DNA of 64,000 nucleotides, from positions 4,092,001 to 4,156,000 of the forward strand of contig OY781040.1 in assembly GCA_963676095.1 (NCBI GenBank), written 5' to 3'. Made by a program: the position numbers and the translations under genes. Source of the DNA: G963676095 sp963676095. GTDB lineage: Bacteria > Bacteroidota > Bacteroidia > Bacteroidales > Prolixibacteraceae. Position 1 is the first letter of the stretch. The number at the start of each line of letters is the position of its first letter. A model generated the notes under the pieces. It had not been told where the DNA came from and did not search any database. It worked only from the letters and a program-made list of their open reading frames with translations. Of this stretch, positions 33,825 through 43,099 are shown piece after piece.

Positions 33825-35417
33825 TCATTTTCCGGTCTCCTTTTCTTTTAGTCCCAAATCTGTCATTTCCCAGTATTTCCCAACCATATCCCCGTCCCAG
33901 GTATTCGATACGTTTTCAATGTCATAGATAATTTTCACCATTTTATCGTCCATGTAGACTGTTTTCCCTTTCGGGACTTTCAACGTGATGTCTACTTCCT
34001 GTCCCAGCCATCTGGTGCCGTTATTCAGGGTGTAATAGGGATCGAAGCGAAGAACGGAATCTTGTAGTGTATAATTGTATACAATATTGTCCACATTGCT
34101 TTTGGCCACGTCAAGGTCTTTTCCCCGCGATTTTTTTCTTACAAGAATGACAAAGTTGTCATTATTGCTTTCCTCGATGTCGAGCCTGGGATTACCCAGA
34201 AGTATCGGCTCCCCGTTTTCCGAGATAACTTTCATGCGTTCCAGATCGACTTCATAACTGTAATTATTTTCGTACTGGTCGTCGCCAAGCTTTAAGTAAA
34301 GGGTTTTGCAATTTTTGCAGTCGAGGACCGTACTTTGGCTTATTGTTGTTTTTTTGCTGTAATCGTCGAGTTGTCCGACCGACACGGCAATAACCGTGAT
34401 GAGGGCAACCAGCCAGACTCCCAGTGCGCTTAACAGGATCAGTTTGTTATTCGACCTGTAACGGAAAACCATTTTTGTCCCGGCATAAAGAATACAGAAA
34501 AGTGGAATCCCGGCAAGGAAAGCTATGGAGATCATCAGGATTGTCAGAGATCCCGGGGAAATAAAGAAGTTGGCAATTTCAGGCATGTGAAATTCCGGTC
34601 CCCAGTGTCCGATCCAGGGGGCTGCGTGAATAATCGACTGTCCGATAAACATAGAGGTAATAAAGCCGATAAGGCCAACCATCCCAATAATTATTAAAAA
34701 TGCCCCGGCAATGACAACAATTATCTTCAGGATGACTTTTGTGATGTTATAGGCTACATCTCCTGCCTGGGACATGCGCTCGCGGCCCTTTTCGTATGAT
34801 TCGGAATTTTTAAACTTTTTGTAGCTTTCCTTTACGTCTTTGACTTCTTCCTTTATCGAACGCTCGATATTGGACACTGTTGCCTCTTGTCCTCTCATTT
34901 CCAGACGTTGTGCCGTTGTCCGCGCTTTTGGCACAGCGATCCAAAGCATGATATATACGAGAAGGGCGATCCCGGCGCTTATCCAGAAGAGAATGAAAAA
35001 TATAATCCTTAATACAACCGGATCGATATTGAAATAAGCACCCATTCCCGAACAAACTCCCCCGAGGACGCGATGGTCCGGGTCGCGGTACATCCTGCGT
35101 TTTACTTTTACTTCCGCAGGCTGTTCCTTTTCTCCCTCTTCCGTTTCCTCTTCGTCCATGAAGTCCTCGGGTTTCCCCATGAGGGCGATCACTTCATCGA
35201 CCCATGATTCGACAATCACGTCTTTCTCATCCGATTGCATTTTTTTGCTGAAAAGCTCGGCAATACGGGCCTCTATGTCCTGCATAATTTCCCGGCCGTC
35301 GGCATCTGTCCCGAAGTGGGATGTCAGCATCTGCAAATATTTTTGAAGTTTCCCGTATGCATCTTCATCGATGTGAAAAACGCTGCCGCTGATATTGATT
35401 GTAAATGTTTTCTTCAT
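33825..35417 (-). CDS. PspC-domain membrane protein with extended C-terminus
   Basis: 530 residues. An N-terminal cytoplasmic part (1-105, MKKTFTINISGSVFHIDEDA, acidic ending EETEEGEKEQPAE) precedes a PspC domain (about 112-165, RVLGGVCSGMGAYFNIDP). Three to four further TM helices follow (about 225-345) and then a soluble C-terminal domain (about 365-530) with beta-rich sequence (TLYLKLGDDQYENNYSYEVD). This multi-domain layout is common in PadR-linked Bacteroidota operons. Known PspC biology suggests sensing or buffering membrane stress; the exact role is unproven. Confidence 0.88.
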   Translation of the reverse strand: MKKTFTINISGSVFHIDEDAYGKLQKYLQMLTSHFGTDADGREIMQDIEARIAELFSKKMQSDEKDVIVESWVDEVIALMGKPEDFMDEEETEEGEKEQPAEVKVKRRMYRDPDHRVLGGVCSGMGAYFNIDPVVLRIIFFILFWISAGIALLVYIMLWIAVPKARTTAQRLEMRGQEATVSNIERSIKEEVKDVKESYKKFKNSESYEKGRERMSQAGDVAYNITKVILKIIVVIAGAFLIIIGMVGLIGFITSMFIGQSIIHAAPWIGHWGPEFHMPEIANFFISPGSLTILMISIAFLAGIPLFCILYAGTKMVFRYRSNNKLILLSALGVWLVALITVIAVSVGQLDDYSKKTTISQSTVLDCKNCKTLYLKLGDDQYENNYSYEVDLERMKVISENGEPILLGNPRLDIEESNNDNFVILVRKKSRGKDLDVAKSNVDNIVYNYTLQDSVLRFDPYYTLNNGTRWLGQEVDITLKVPKGKTVYMDDKMVKIIYDIENVSNTWDGDMVGKYWEMTDLGLKEKETGK

Positions 35418-35458
35418 GTGTTTATTTGTTTTATATCAGATAAAACCGCTTTTTCTTG

Positions 35459-35791
35459 TTATAATTTACCGGATTTAATCGTTGCTACTGCTTCTACGAG
35501 TTCATCCCAGGAATTGCCCAGTTCTGTGAGGAAAATTTTTCCTTCCCCGGTTAATTCGTAATATTTTCTGGGTGGTCCCTGAGTAGATTCTTCCCACCGG
35601 TAAGCCAGCAGCCCGTCGTTTTTCAGTCGCGTCAGCAACGGGTATAGAGTACCTTCGACAACAATCATTTTTGAATTTTTTAATTCGTCTATGATGTCGC
35701 TTGCATAAAGGGGCTTGCCATCGAGTACCAGTAAAATGCAATACTCCAAGACCCCTTTCCGCATTTGCGCTTTTGTATTCTCTATCTTCAT
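35459..35791 (-). CDS. PadR-family transcriptional regulator
   Basis: 110 residues, the short (subfamily 2-like) PadR form. A winged helix (KGVLEYCILLVLDGKPLYAS, wing at EGTLYPLLTRLKNDGLLAYR, EESTQGPPRKYYELT) is followed by a short C-terminal dimerisation helix. PadR proteins repress their own operons and are released by small ligands or stress. It lies between the repeat protein (38 bp upstream) and the large PspC gene (41 bp downstream) and is the likely operon repressor. Confidence 0.93.
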   Translation of the reverse strand: MKIENTKAQMRKGVLEYCILLVLDGKPLYASDIIDELKNSKMIVVEGTLYPLLTRLKNDGLLAYRWEESTQGPPRKYYELTGEGKIFLTELGNSWDELVEAVATIKSGKL

Positions 35792-35829
35792 ATTTTTTTC
35801 CTCTCTATTCAGTATCCTGGGCCCTTTCG

Positions 35830-36318
35830 TCAGCGCTGTGCCCAGTATTTATTATCGGTCATCCAGGGTTCGATTTTCAGTTCAGGATCTTTTTCCGGGA
35901 CAATCCGGCTGCTAAAATACGTATCATTAAGCATCCATTCCTCAAGTTCAAGCGGATTATCTGTGGCTGCATCATTTAAATGGTTAAAGGCACCGAAAAA
36001 ATAGTCGTCAGTCATCCATGGCTCGATTTCGAGGGTTTTATCAATCGCCGTCTCAATGTTTAGCAAGCTGTTTTCTGCAGGCGTTGCTTCCGTCGATGGT
36101 TTTTCTGCAGTATTGCCGGTCTCTCCTATCATCAGGATGGCTGTTTTTCCAAAACTATTATAGGTGAGCAGTTGTTTCCACAATCCGTGTGCACTTACTG
36201 TAAAACTTAATAAGATTACACTGGCAATAATTGCTCCACTTCTTAAAACGATTTTTTCAAATTTGTTGTTTCTGTTTCCTGTTTTCGAGTTAATTGTTTT
36301 CATAGTCTCTGTCTCCAT
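35830..36318 (-). CDS. Membrane-anchored protein with three EPWMTD-type repeats
   Basis: 162 residues (Met6 at 36303 is an alternative start). One TM (about 25-43, SGAIIASVILLSFTVSAHG) is followed by a periplasmic region. The second half carries three repeats: LEIEPWMTDDYFF, LELEEWMLNDTYF and LKIEPWMTDNKYW, about 25-30 residues apart, the last at the very C-terminus. I do not know the family by name. As first gene of the PadR/PspC operon it probably belongs to the envelope-stress unit, with the Trp-Met repeats as a short binding motif; that is inference. Confidence 0.75.
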   Translation of the reverse strand: METETMKTINSKTGNRNNKFEKIVLRSGAIIASVILLSFTVSAHGLWKQLLTYNSFGKTAILMIGETGNTAEKPSTEATPAENSLLNIETAIDKTLEIEPWMTDDYFFGAFNHLNDAATDNPLELEEWMLNDTYFSSRIVPEKDPELKIEPWMTDNKYWAQR

Positions 36319-37345
36319 TGTTTTGTTTGTTTCTGTTTTCTGTTAATTCAATTGTTTTGTTTTCTGTTTGGCTTTAAGGCCTTATTTTTTTCTGTTTCTG
36401 TTATTAAGACTACTGATTTTTTATTTCGTTACATCAGTATAGAACTTTTTTTTAACTATTTCCTTTTTTTACCTTGAATCTTGCATTGCAAATATACAAA
36501 CATAAAATGGAACTATGCAATACATGGTAGTATATTTTTACAGTAAATTAATTTTTTATGCCTAACTATTTGTTTTGTAGAGTATTTTTGTGCTATATAG
36601 TAGTTGGCGGAAAATTTATTGGACTATTTCCTTAGTCCCTCCTGATCCCTGGTGTCATGTCACGTTTAAATTGACAGGAAAGATTCCCTCTTCCTTGTTC
36701 CTCTTCGAAATGAAGTCATTATATGATGAGGAACGAGGAAGAAGCAATTGTATCCGGCATGATAGGTTTGGCATGACTCTGGGAGTGTTGAGACATTTTG
36801 TCGATTGCAAGTCGATAGAAAAGGTATCCCAAGAGAGATATATTCCTGCATAAATCATTCTGATCTATGAGTAAAAATAAATTTATTTGATTTGAACGTG
36901 AAGAGAATATTTTCCTAATATGAACTCACTGTTAATAAATAGGACATGAAAAAAAGCAATTTTCATTTTTTAAAACCTGAGCTCTCGGAATTTGGATGAT
37001 TATTTTGTTTGAAATTCTTTAACATAAGAAAATGATTAATTTACTGTTTGTCAATTTTTTAATAAAAATTAAGTTAAACATATGATTTTTATATTGTGGT
37101 AAACTATTTTTTCTTTTTGTAAATAAATTGAACGACAGTTTTTTAATAAAGGATTTCTGGATAAAAAAAATGAAGTTTTACTTAACAGATAATTAACGTT
37201 TTTTAACCTATATTGTCGTTTATTTGCAATGGCTATTTGACTAATCTTAAGTGAATTTTTGATGGGGGTTTCTTTTTCCGTATGGGGGTATGGGAGAGGA
37301 AGTTGGTAAGATAGAAATATTTAATTTCCAAAACTTACAATAATT
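36319..37345. other. Long AT-rich intergenic region
   Basis: 1,027 bp between the divergent PadR-operon and TonB receptor genes. Near the left end the minus-strand leader is made of CAGAAA/ACAGAA-like repeats. A promoter for the left operon lies at 36489-36520, and a palindrome TTTACAGTAAA at 36537-36547. Around 36620-36850 the base composition is less AT-rich and short open frames exist on both strands, but they do not look like proteins. The last 450 bp are very AT-rich leader of the TonB receptor. Confidence 0.6.
36489..36520 (-). promoter_or_regulatory. Bacteroidota-type promoter for the PadR/PspC operon
   Basis: On the minus strand TTGC (36520-36517), a 20-bp spacer and TATATTTG (36496-36489) fit the -33/-7 consensus TTTG-N19-21-TAnnTTTG well. 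It predicts a leader of about 165 nt before the gene at 36318. Confidence 0.6.
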
Positions 37346-39964
37346 ATGAAAACACGACTTCTCAGTCTAATTTTATCAGTTATTTTTATGTCCTTTTCGG
37401 CGGCAGGTTTCTCCAACGGAACTGTCAAAGGAAAGATAGTGGATTCTAACACTGGAGAATCGCTTATTGGGGCATCTGTCGTGCTTGACGGAAGCACTAA
37501 AAACGGTACGGTATCTGATTTCGACGGTTCTTTTAAATTATCTCTTCCTTCTGGTTCACAGAAGATTGATATTAGTTTTATCGGATACATCAGCAAAACG
37601 ATTAATGTAAAAGTTGCTGAAGGGCAGGTTACTGATTTGGGAACAGTTTCCCTTGATCCTGATGCCATTGGGATTGATGAGATCAGTGTATTTGCATCAA
37701 TGGCTATACAGCGAAAAACTCCGGTAGCGCTGTCGACAATCGATGCTTCACTTGTCGAGGAGAAAATTGGGACACAGGAATTACCTGAAATTTTGGAAAG
37801 TACTCCAAGTATCTATGCAACAAGAGAAGGAGGAGGTTATGGCGACAGCCGGTTTAACCTTCGCGGTTTCTCTTCTGAAAATATTGCTGTTATGATTAAC
37901 GGTGTCCCTGTGAATGACATGGAATGGGGAGGAGTTTACTGGTCAAACTGGATGGGAATGTCAGATGTGCTCCGTTCCCTGCAAATTCAAAGAGGTCTTG
38001 GCGCATCCAAGGTGGCTGTTCCTTCTGTTGGCGGATCTGTTAATATCGTTACGAAAACGACCGATGCTGAAAAAGGAGGTTCTTTTTCTACCGCTTATGG
38101 AGATGATGGTTACCAAAAGATCACATTCTCTGTTTCTTCCGGCTTGATGCCGGATGGCTGGGCGTTTTCATTATTCGGGGCGAAAACCTGGGGCGACGGA
38201 TATGTTCAGGGGACTGAATTTGAAGGCTACAGCTATTTCTTTAACCTGTCCAAACGGTTTAATGATCACCATACGATCTCGTTTACCGGTTTTGGTGCCC
38301 CTCAGTGGCATAACCAGCGTAGTTCGTACGACAAGTTTACCATTTCTGGCTGGCAGCAGGAACGTGAGAAATATCGCTTTAACGCCACTTACGGTTTCGG
38401 TGCTGCCGGGGAACGTGTAGTTTCTGCCAAAAACTTTTATCATAAGCCACAGTTCCAGTTTAATGATTTCTGGACCATTAATGAAAATTCCAGTTTATCT
38501 ACTTCCATTTATTATTCTTTTGGTAACGGCGGAGGATATACCCAACTCGGGAATGAAAAATCGAAGCTCTATGGTACTTCCGGCTACAGGACTATTGAAG
38601 GTTACAAGGATTATGCTGCTATAGAAGAGGAGAATGCCGCAAATCTGGAAGGTTCCCAGGCGATTGTCGGGAGCTCTAATAACAATCACCAGTGGTATGG
38701 TGCTATCTCGACATTCACAACAAAATTTAGTCCGAATCTGGATTTTTACGGAGGTATTGACCTGCGCTACTATATCGGGAAACATAACAGAACCGTTGAA
38801 AATTTGTTAGGGGGAAATTTCTTCATTGATCCGGCAAGAGAGAATGTTGCCTACCAGGCTGATAATGATGATTATATCAATCAGAAGATGAAAGTCGGAG
38901 ATATCGTTTCCCGGAACTATGACGGCCATGTATTATGGGAGGGCGGTTTTGCACAGGCCGAATATAATCTTGACAAGATTAATGTTTATTTATCCGGTGC
39001 TCTTTCCAATACAACCTATTGGAGATACGACCGGATGTATTATGCCCCGGGGAACCGGAAGTCAGACAATGTCAGCTTCCAGGGCTGGAGTGGCAAGGGC
39101 GGTGCCAATTACAATATAAACGACAGATACAATGTATATGCCAATATCGGTTACTTCTCCAGAGCTCCCTATTTTTCGAGTGTCTTCCTGGCTGATGATG
39201 TGAGCAACGAAATTAATAAAGATGCCAAGAACGAGAAAGTCTTTTCTGCCGAATTAGGCTATGGGTACAAATCGAGATTTCTGAATGTCAATTTAAATGT
39301 CTATAATACGCTCTGGAAAGATAAATCTCTTGCCGGCACTATTGATTCTCAGGACCAGGCGAAGGGAACCTATAATGCAACCGGTGTAAATGCCATTCAC
39401 CGGGGCGTTGAACTTGAAGCGAAAGCAAAGTTATCCAAAATACTGACGTTGTCGGGCATGCTTTCTATCGGTGACTGGAAATGGGACAAAGATGTTACTG
39501 CCTATGTGTTCAACAGCGACGGGCAACTGGTCGATTCAGACGGGAATGTTGTTAGTAGTATTGATGATGCAGATAAGATTTTCCTGAATATTGGAGGAGT
39601 GCATGTCGGAGATGCTGCCCAGACAAATGCCCAACTTGGGTTCGAGTTTAAGGTTATTTCAGGGCTTAAGATTGGAATGGATTATTTTTACAATGCCCGT
39701 TTGTATGCCGATCCGGGCAGTGTTTCCGATTTGAATGGGAGCGATACATGGAAGGTGCCCGGAGCCGGAATTGTAAAGGCAAACGCTGTTTATGATTTCA
39801 AAATTAACGGGCTAAAAGCATCAATCAGGGGTAATGTAGAAAACCTTTTTAATAAGACTTATATCTCAGATGCCGATGCCGGATCTTCGAATACATGGGA
39901 AGATGCCACTGTTTTTTATGGTTTCGGAAGAACAGGTTCTGTTGCGTTAAAAATTTATTTTTAA
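37346..39964 (+). CDS. TonB-dependent outer membrane receptor
   Basis: 872 residues. Signal peptide (about 1-23), CarboxypepD_reg-like domain (TVKGKIVDSNTGESLIGASV, about 26-110), plug domain (about 125-235, with RFNLRGFSSENIAVMINGVP and the VPSVGGSVNIVTKT strand), then a 22-strand-type barrel ending in aromatic Phe (SVALKIYF). TonB receptors import large or scarce nutrients using inner-membrane energy. There is no SusD partner; instead a repeat lipoprotein follows after 29 bp and a secreted nuclease after that, which suggests nucleic-acid fragments or bound phosphate as substrate. The length is typical of non-Sus receptors. Confidence 0.93.
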   Translation: MKTRLLSLILSVIFMSFSAAGFSNGTVKGKIVDSNTGESLIGASVVLDGSTKNGTVSDFDGSFKLSLPSGSQKIDISFIGYISKTINVKVAEGQVTDLGTVSLDPDAIGIDEISVFASMAIQRKTPVALSTIDASLVEEKIGTQELPEILESTPSIYATREGGGYGDSRFNLRGFSSENIAVMINGVPVNDMEWGGVYWSNWMGMSDVLRSLQIQRGLGASKVAVPSVGGSVNIVTKTTDAEKGGSFSTAYGDDGYQKITFSVSSGLMPDGWAFSLFGAKTWGDGYVQGTEFEGYSYFFNLSKRFNDHHTISFTGFGAPQWHNQRSSYDKFTISGWQQEREKYRFNATYGFGAAGERVVSAKNFYHKPQFQFNDFWTINENSSLSTSIYYSFGNGGGYTQLGNEKSKLYGTSGYRTIEGYKDYAAIEEENAANLEGSQAIVGSSNNNHQWYGAISTFTTKFSPNLDFYGGIDLRYYIGKHNRTVENLLGGNFFIDPARENVAYQADNDDYINQKMKVGDIVSRNYDGHVLWEGGFAQAEYNLDKINVYLSGALSNTTYWRYDRMYYAPGNRKSDNVSFQGWSGKGGANYNINDRYNVYANIGYFSRAPYFSSVFLADDVSNEINKDAKNEKVFSAELGYGYKSRFLNVNLNVYNTLWKDKSLAGTIDSQDQAKGTYNATGVNAIHRGVELEAKAKLSKILTLSGMLSIGDWKWDKDVTAYVFNSDGQLVDSDGNVVSSIDDADKIFLNIGGVHVGDAAQTNAQLGFEFKVISGLKIGMDYFYNARLYADPGSVSDLNGSDTWKVPGAGIVKANAVYDFKINGLKASIRGNVENLFNKTYISDADAGSSNTWEDATVFYGFGRTGSVALKIYF

Positions 39965-39993
39965 TCAAATCTCTTGTAAATAAGTTAAAAATC

Positions 39994-41298
39994 ATGAAAA
40001 AACTAATATATCTTTCGACAATAGCGTTGCTCGCTTTCGGTTGTGACCCTTATAACGACCAGTTTTCAGACGATTATGCGGCAAATACCTATACTCAGGT
40101 ACTGACTGAACTGACCGATACGCTGACAACTGACGACTATAATTCATTTGGAGGTGATGTAAAAACAAATCAGTCATTTAGTGAAGACGATCCGGCAGCA
40201 AATTACCTGCCCGATTTTCTGGGTGAGAAGTATCCTGCACTGGATGAGGGGTCAGCAATCAAGGTTACTTATAACTATTACAGGGGAGAACCTGACTATT
40301 ATTCTGCCATTGCCGGTGCAAAGAGTTACACTTTAACTGCCGCAGATTACAATTCGATGGGAGAAGAGAAAGGTCAACCCGGGCAATATGACGATTTTAC
40401 TAGTTCGATTCCACCGGAAGATTATCTTCCTGATTTTCTGCTGACAAAGTATCCTGATGCAGAAAGCGGAGACATCGTTCTTATTTCATATAAATATTAT
40501 GATTCGGGAACAACTTCTGTTCTTAGCGACTTTTATGAATTCGACGGTTCTTCCTGGTCTAAGGCAGAATTCGAAGTTCCGGACGGGGCTGTTGTTTATG
40601 TCCTTACCTCAGATGATTATGATTCTATGGGAGAAGGTTCCGGCGAACCGGGTCAGTACAATAATTTCAGCAGTTCGGTCCTTCCTGAAAATTATCTGTC
40701 CACCTTTTTGTCGCTGAAATACCCTTATGCGCAGGAAGGAGATATTGTTGTTGTGGTTTATGCTTATTATGCTTCTAAAACCACTACCAATAAGGCAATC
40801 CAGTATACAAAGGGAAGCGGAGGCTGGACTGCTTATGAGACAACAACCGAGAAAACAGACCAGTACATCAAAGGTGATTCTGGTTGGGCTTTTGATCCCT
40901 CCGTTCAATACACCATGGTGAGCGACGACTATCAGAAGATTGTCGATTATGTAAAAGCCAATATAGGGAGCAGCTATGTCGATTCATATGGAACCGCAGA
41001 AGATTATTATGGCTCAAGCGCCTATTACAGCGAGTTCCGTACGGGGGACGGGTATTTCGAATCATCAAAATTCAGCTCCTGGGAAGATGCAGTAAAAGAG
41101 GCTGTAGGGGAAATATTCCTTCCGGAAAAGTACCCGAGTGCTGTAACTCAGGTCGACGGTATTGATGTGAACTACGTTATAACGTTTACCGGGTATGCTG
41201 GCGGAGCGTCAACAACGTATACTATTACTTTCCAGTGCACTACTGCAGGACCTAATCCAGAATTTACGTACGTAAAGGGTCCGACAGCTGTAGAATAA
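39994..41298 (+). CDS. Surface lipoprotein with about four internal repeats
   Basis: 434 residues from ATG 39994 (an upstream in-frame ATG at 39895 lies inside the receptor gene and is rejected). Lipobox LAFGC (C17) is followed by acidic DPYNDQFSDD, which resembles a lipoprotein export signal to the cell surface. Repeats: TxxDYNSFG/MG, a PGQY(D/N)-type loop, then YLPDFLxxKYP and xGDIVxxxYxYY, seen three times clearly (about 45-98, 112-170, 205-262) and once degenerately near the C-terminus. I do not recognise the family. Position directly after the TonB receptor suggests a substrate-binding lid or partner for it. Confidence 0.85.
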   Translation: MKKLIYLSTIALLAFGCDPYNDQFSDDYAANTYTQVLTELTDTLTTDDYNSFGGDVKTNQSFSEDDPAANYLPDFLGEKYPALDEGSAIKVTYNYYRGEPDYYSAIAGAKSYTLTAADYNSMGEEKGQPGQYDDFTSSIPPEDYLPDFLLTKYPDAESGDIVLISYKYYDSGTTSVLSDFYEFDGSSWSKAEFEVPDGAVVYVLTSDDYDSMGEGSGEPGQYNNFSSSVLPENYLSTFLSLKYPYAQEGDIVVVVYAYYASKTTTNKAIQYTKGSGGWTAYETTTEKTDQYIKGDSGWAFDPSVQYTMVSDDYQKIVDYVKANIGSSYVDSYGTAEDYYGSSAYYSEFRTGDGYFESSKFSSWEDAVKEAVGEIFLPEKYPSAVTQVDGIDVNYVITFTGYAGGASTTYTITFQCTTAGPNPEFTYVKGPTAVE

Positions 41299-41315
41299 GA
41301 GTACAGTTATAGGGG

Positions 41316-41350
41316 CAGGCCATATCCGCCAACGGGTATGGCTTGTTTTA
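41316..41350 (+). terminator. Hairpin with T-tract after repeat lipoprotein
   Basis: CAGGCCATA pairs with TATGGCTTG (9 pairs including one G-T) around a 12-nt loop, followed by TTTTATT. It could end or attenuate the transcript before the nuclease gene. Confidence 0.65.
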
Positions 41351-41411
41351 TTCATAAACTGGTATTTCCCTTTTAAAGGGAAAGCCAACGTATTGGTTAA
41401 AATTTTAATAC

Positions 41412-42833
41412 ATGAATTTCAGAAAAGTTTCTTTTTACCTGCTGTTGTTGACGGTTATTTCCTGTTCGAAAAAAAATGACAATATTGAAGAAGATTCCGC
41501 AGGAAAGGATGAGAATACACGGCCTGTTTATTCTGTGACTGAGGATTTTGAATTGGGTGAGAAACAATCTTATGCCGCAGATCATGTCACGCTTTCCACC
41601 GGGACCTGGTACTTCGACGATGCTCTTTTAGGAAGTCTGGATAGTGATGCAAAAGACGGGAGCCAGTCAGTAAGGCTGAGGAACGGAAGTATTACGATGA
41701 ATTTTGATGTTGACAGTATGACGATGTTGTATATCGATCACGCTGTATTTGGTAGCGATGGCGCATCGACCTGGAAACTTTATATGTCAGACAACGGTGG
41801 CGTAACCTTTAGTTTACTAGGTAGCGTAACAGATTCCGGGACCACCCTTGTTACCGATTCCTTTAGTATAAATACCTATTCAGGTGTCCGGTTTAAGATT
41901 GCAAAGGAGGGTACAGACAGGGTTAACCTTGATAATATTACTTTCAAGGGAGTTGGTGATTCAGGGATAACACTTTCAACCCCGGACGATTCTTCCAATG
42001 ATGATGGCGATGGTAGTGGTTCGGATGCTGCAACACCCAGAACGGTAACGGCTGGAGATGATGCCCAGCCTGATAGCGGTGATAATAGCAACATGTTGCT
42101 TGGGAACCCTTCGGGGGCACAGAATTCCATTCTTTATAATGAGAATTATCTTGTTGACTTCAGCTATTATACGGAATCGTATAATGCGACACGGGCAGAA
42201 CCGAACTGGGTTAGCTGGCATCTCGGTAGCGAAGATATTACCGGGGCGGCCAGCCGGCAGGATAATTTTGCTGCCTGGGCCGATCTGCCTTCCGGATGGT
42301 ACCAGGTTCAAAGCAACAGCTATAGCGGAAGCGGGTTCGACAGGGGACACAATTGTCCCTCGGCTGACAGGACCAGTTCCGTAAACGCCAATTCTGCGAC
42401 TTTTCTGATGACCAATATGATCCCCCAGGCGCCCAATAATAACCAGAAGACCTGGGCTAATCTCGAAAGTTACCTGAGAGGACTGGTAGACGATGGGGAG
42501 GAGATTTATATCATTATGGGATCGTATGGAGAAGGTGGCACCGGAACTAATGGAGCCTATACCACCATTGATGACGGGAACATAACAGTTCCCTCCAATG
42601 TTTGGAAAATTGCCGTGATTCTTGATGCGGGAGATTCGGATCTTAGTCGTATTGATGAAAATACCCAGGTTCTGGCCGTTGATACGCCTAATTCAAATGA
42701 TATTAAATCAGATTGGCGAAATTATATTGTTACAGTGAGAGAAATTGAAGAGGCAACGGGGTATAATTTTTTGTCTGAATTATCCCAGACTCTTCAGGAT
42801 GAGCTGGAAACAAGGAAATATACAGAAAACTGA
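41412..42833 (+). CDS. Secreted DNA/RNA non-specific endonuclease lipoprotein
   Basis: 473 residues. Lipobox VISC (C18) predicts a surface or periplasmic lipoprotein. Residues about 35-185 form a beta-rich domain (FELGEKQSYAADHVTLSTGT, then VDSMTMLYIDHAVFG) that may bind substrate. After an acidic Ser/Asp-rich linker comes an Endonuclease_NS (NUC1) domain: catalytic motif SGFDRGHNCPSADR with the general-base His, and the metal-ligand region NNNQKTWANLESYLRG. Such enzymes cut DNA and RNA with Mg2+. It is the third gene after the TonB receptor and lipoprotein, separated from the latter by a terminator-like hairpin. Confidence 0.93.
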   Translation: MNFRKVSFYLLLLTVISCSKKNDNIEEDSAGKDENTRPVYSVTEDFELGEKQSYAADHVTLSTGTWYFDDALLGSLDSDAKDGSQSVRLRNGSITMNFDVDSMTMLYIDHAVFGSDGASTWKLYMSDNGGVTFSLLGSVTDSGTTLVTDSFSINTYSGVRFKIAKEGTDRVNLDNITFKGVGDSGITLSTPDDSSNDDGDGSGSDAATPRTVTAGDDAQPDSGDNSNMLLGNPSGAQNSILYNENYLVDFSYYTESYNATRAEPNWVSWHLGSEDITGAASRQDNFAAWADLPSGWYQVQSNSYSGSGFDRGHNCPSADRTSSVNANSATFLMTNMIPQAPNNNQKTWANLESYLRGLVDDGEEIYIIMGSYGEGGTGTNGAYTTIDDGNITVPSNVWKIAVILDAGDSDLSRIDENTQVLAVDTPNSNDIKSDWRNYIVTVREIEEATGYNFLSELSQTLQDELETRKYTEN

Positions 42834-42857
42834 CCAGAAGAAACAGATTCCGGGGCT

Positions 42858-42905
42858 GAAGGGGAGGCGATCTTGAGAAAGGTTACCTCCCCTTCATTTT
42901 TTTCT
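42858..42905 (+). terminator. Strong rho-independent terminator after nuclease gene
   Basis: GAAGGGGAGG (42858-42867) pairs perfectly with CCTCCCCTTC (42886-42895), followed by ATTTTTTTC. It ends the receptor-lipoprotein-nuclease unit. Confidence 0.9.
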
Positions 42906-43099
42906 TGCTTTTCATGATTTTTTTTTTGATTTTTGCATACCTACCAGTACCTACCGGTATGGAGTGTAGGAATTAGTAATTACGAAGAGGAACCAGGATT
43001 TGTGAAAACCGCTATTGTCGTTTTGTTTTGATGATATTTATTGATTAAAAGTGTTGGTCTTAATATTTTCATGGTTAACCTAAATAGCTAAATTTATTC

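Noticed and set aside
34810..35055. 81-residue frame inside the large PspC gene
   Set aside because: It lies in another frame within a well-supported gene and has no signal or domain.
36590..36853. 87-residue open frame in the long intergenic region
   Set aside because: No signal, domain or protein-like pattern; an opposite-strand frame of similar length overlaps it.
39895..39993. N-terminal extension of the repeat lipoprotein
   Set aside because: It lies inside the end of the TonB receptor gene and would bury the lipoprotein signal starting at 39994.
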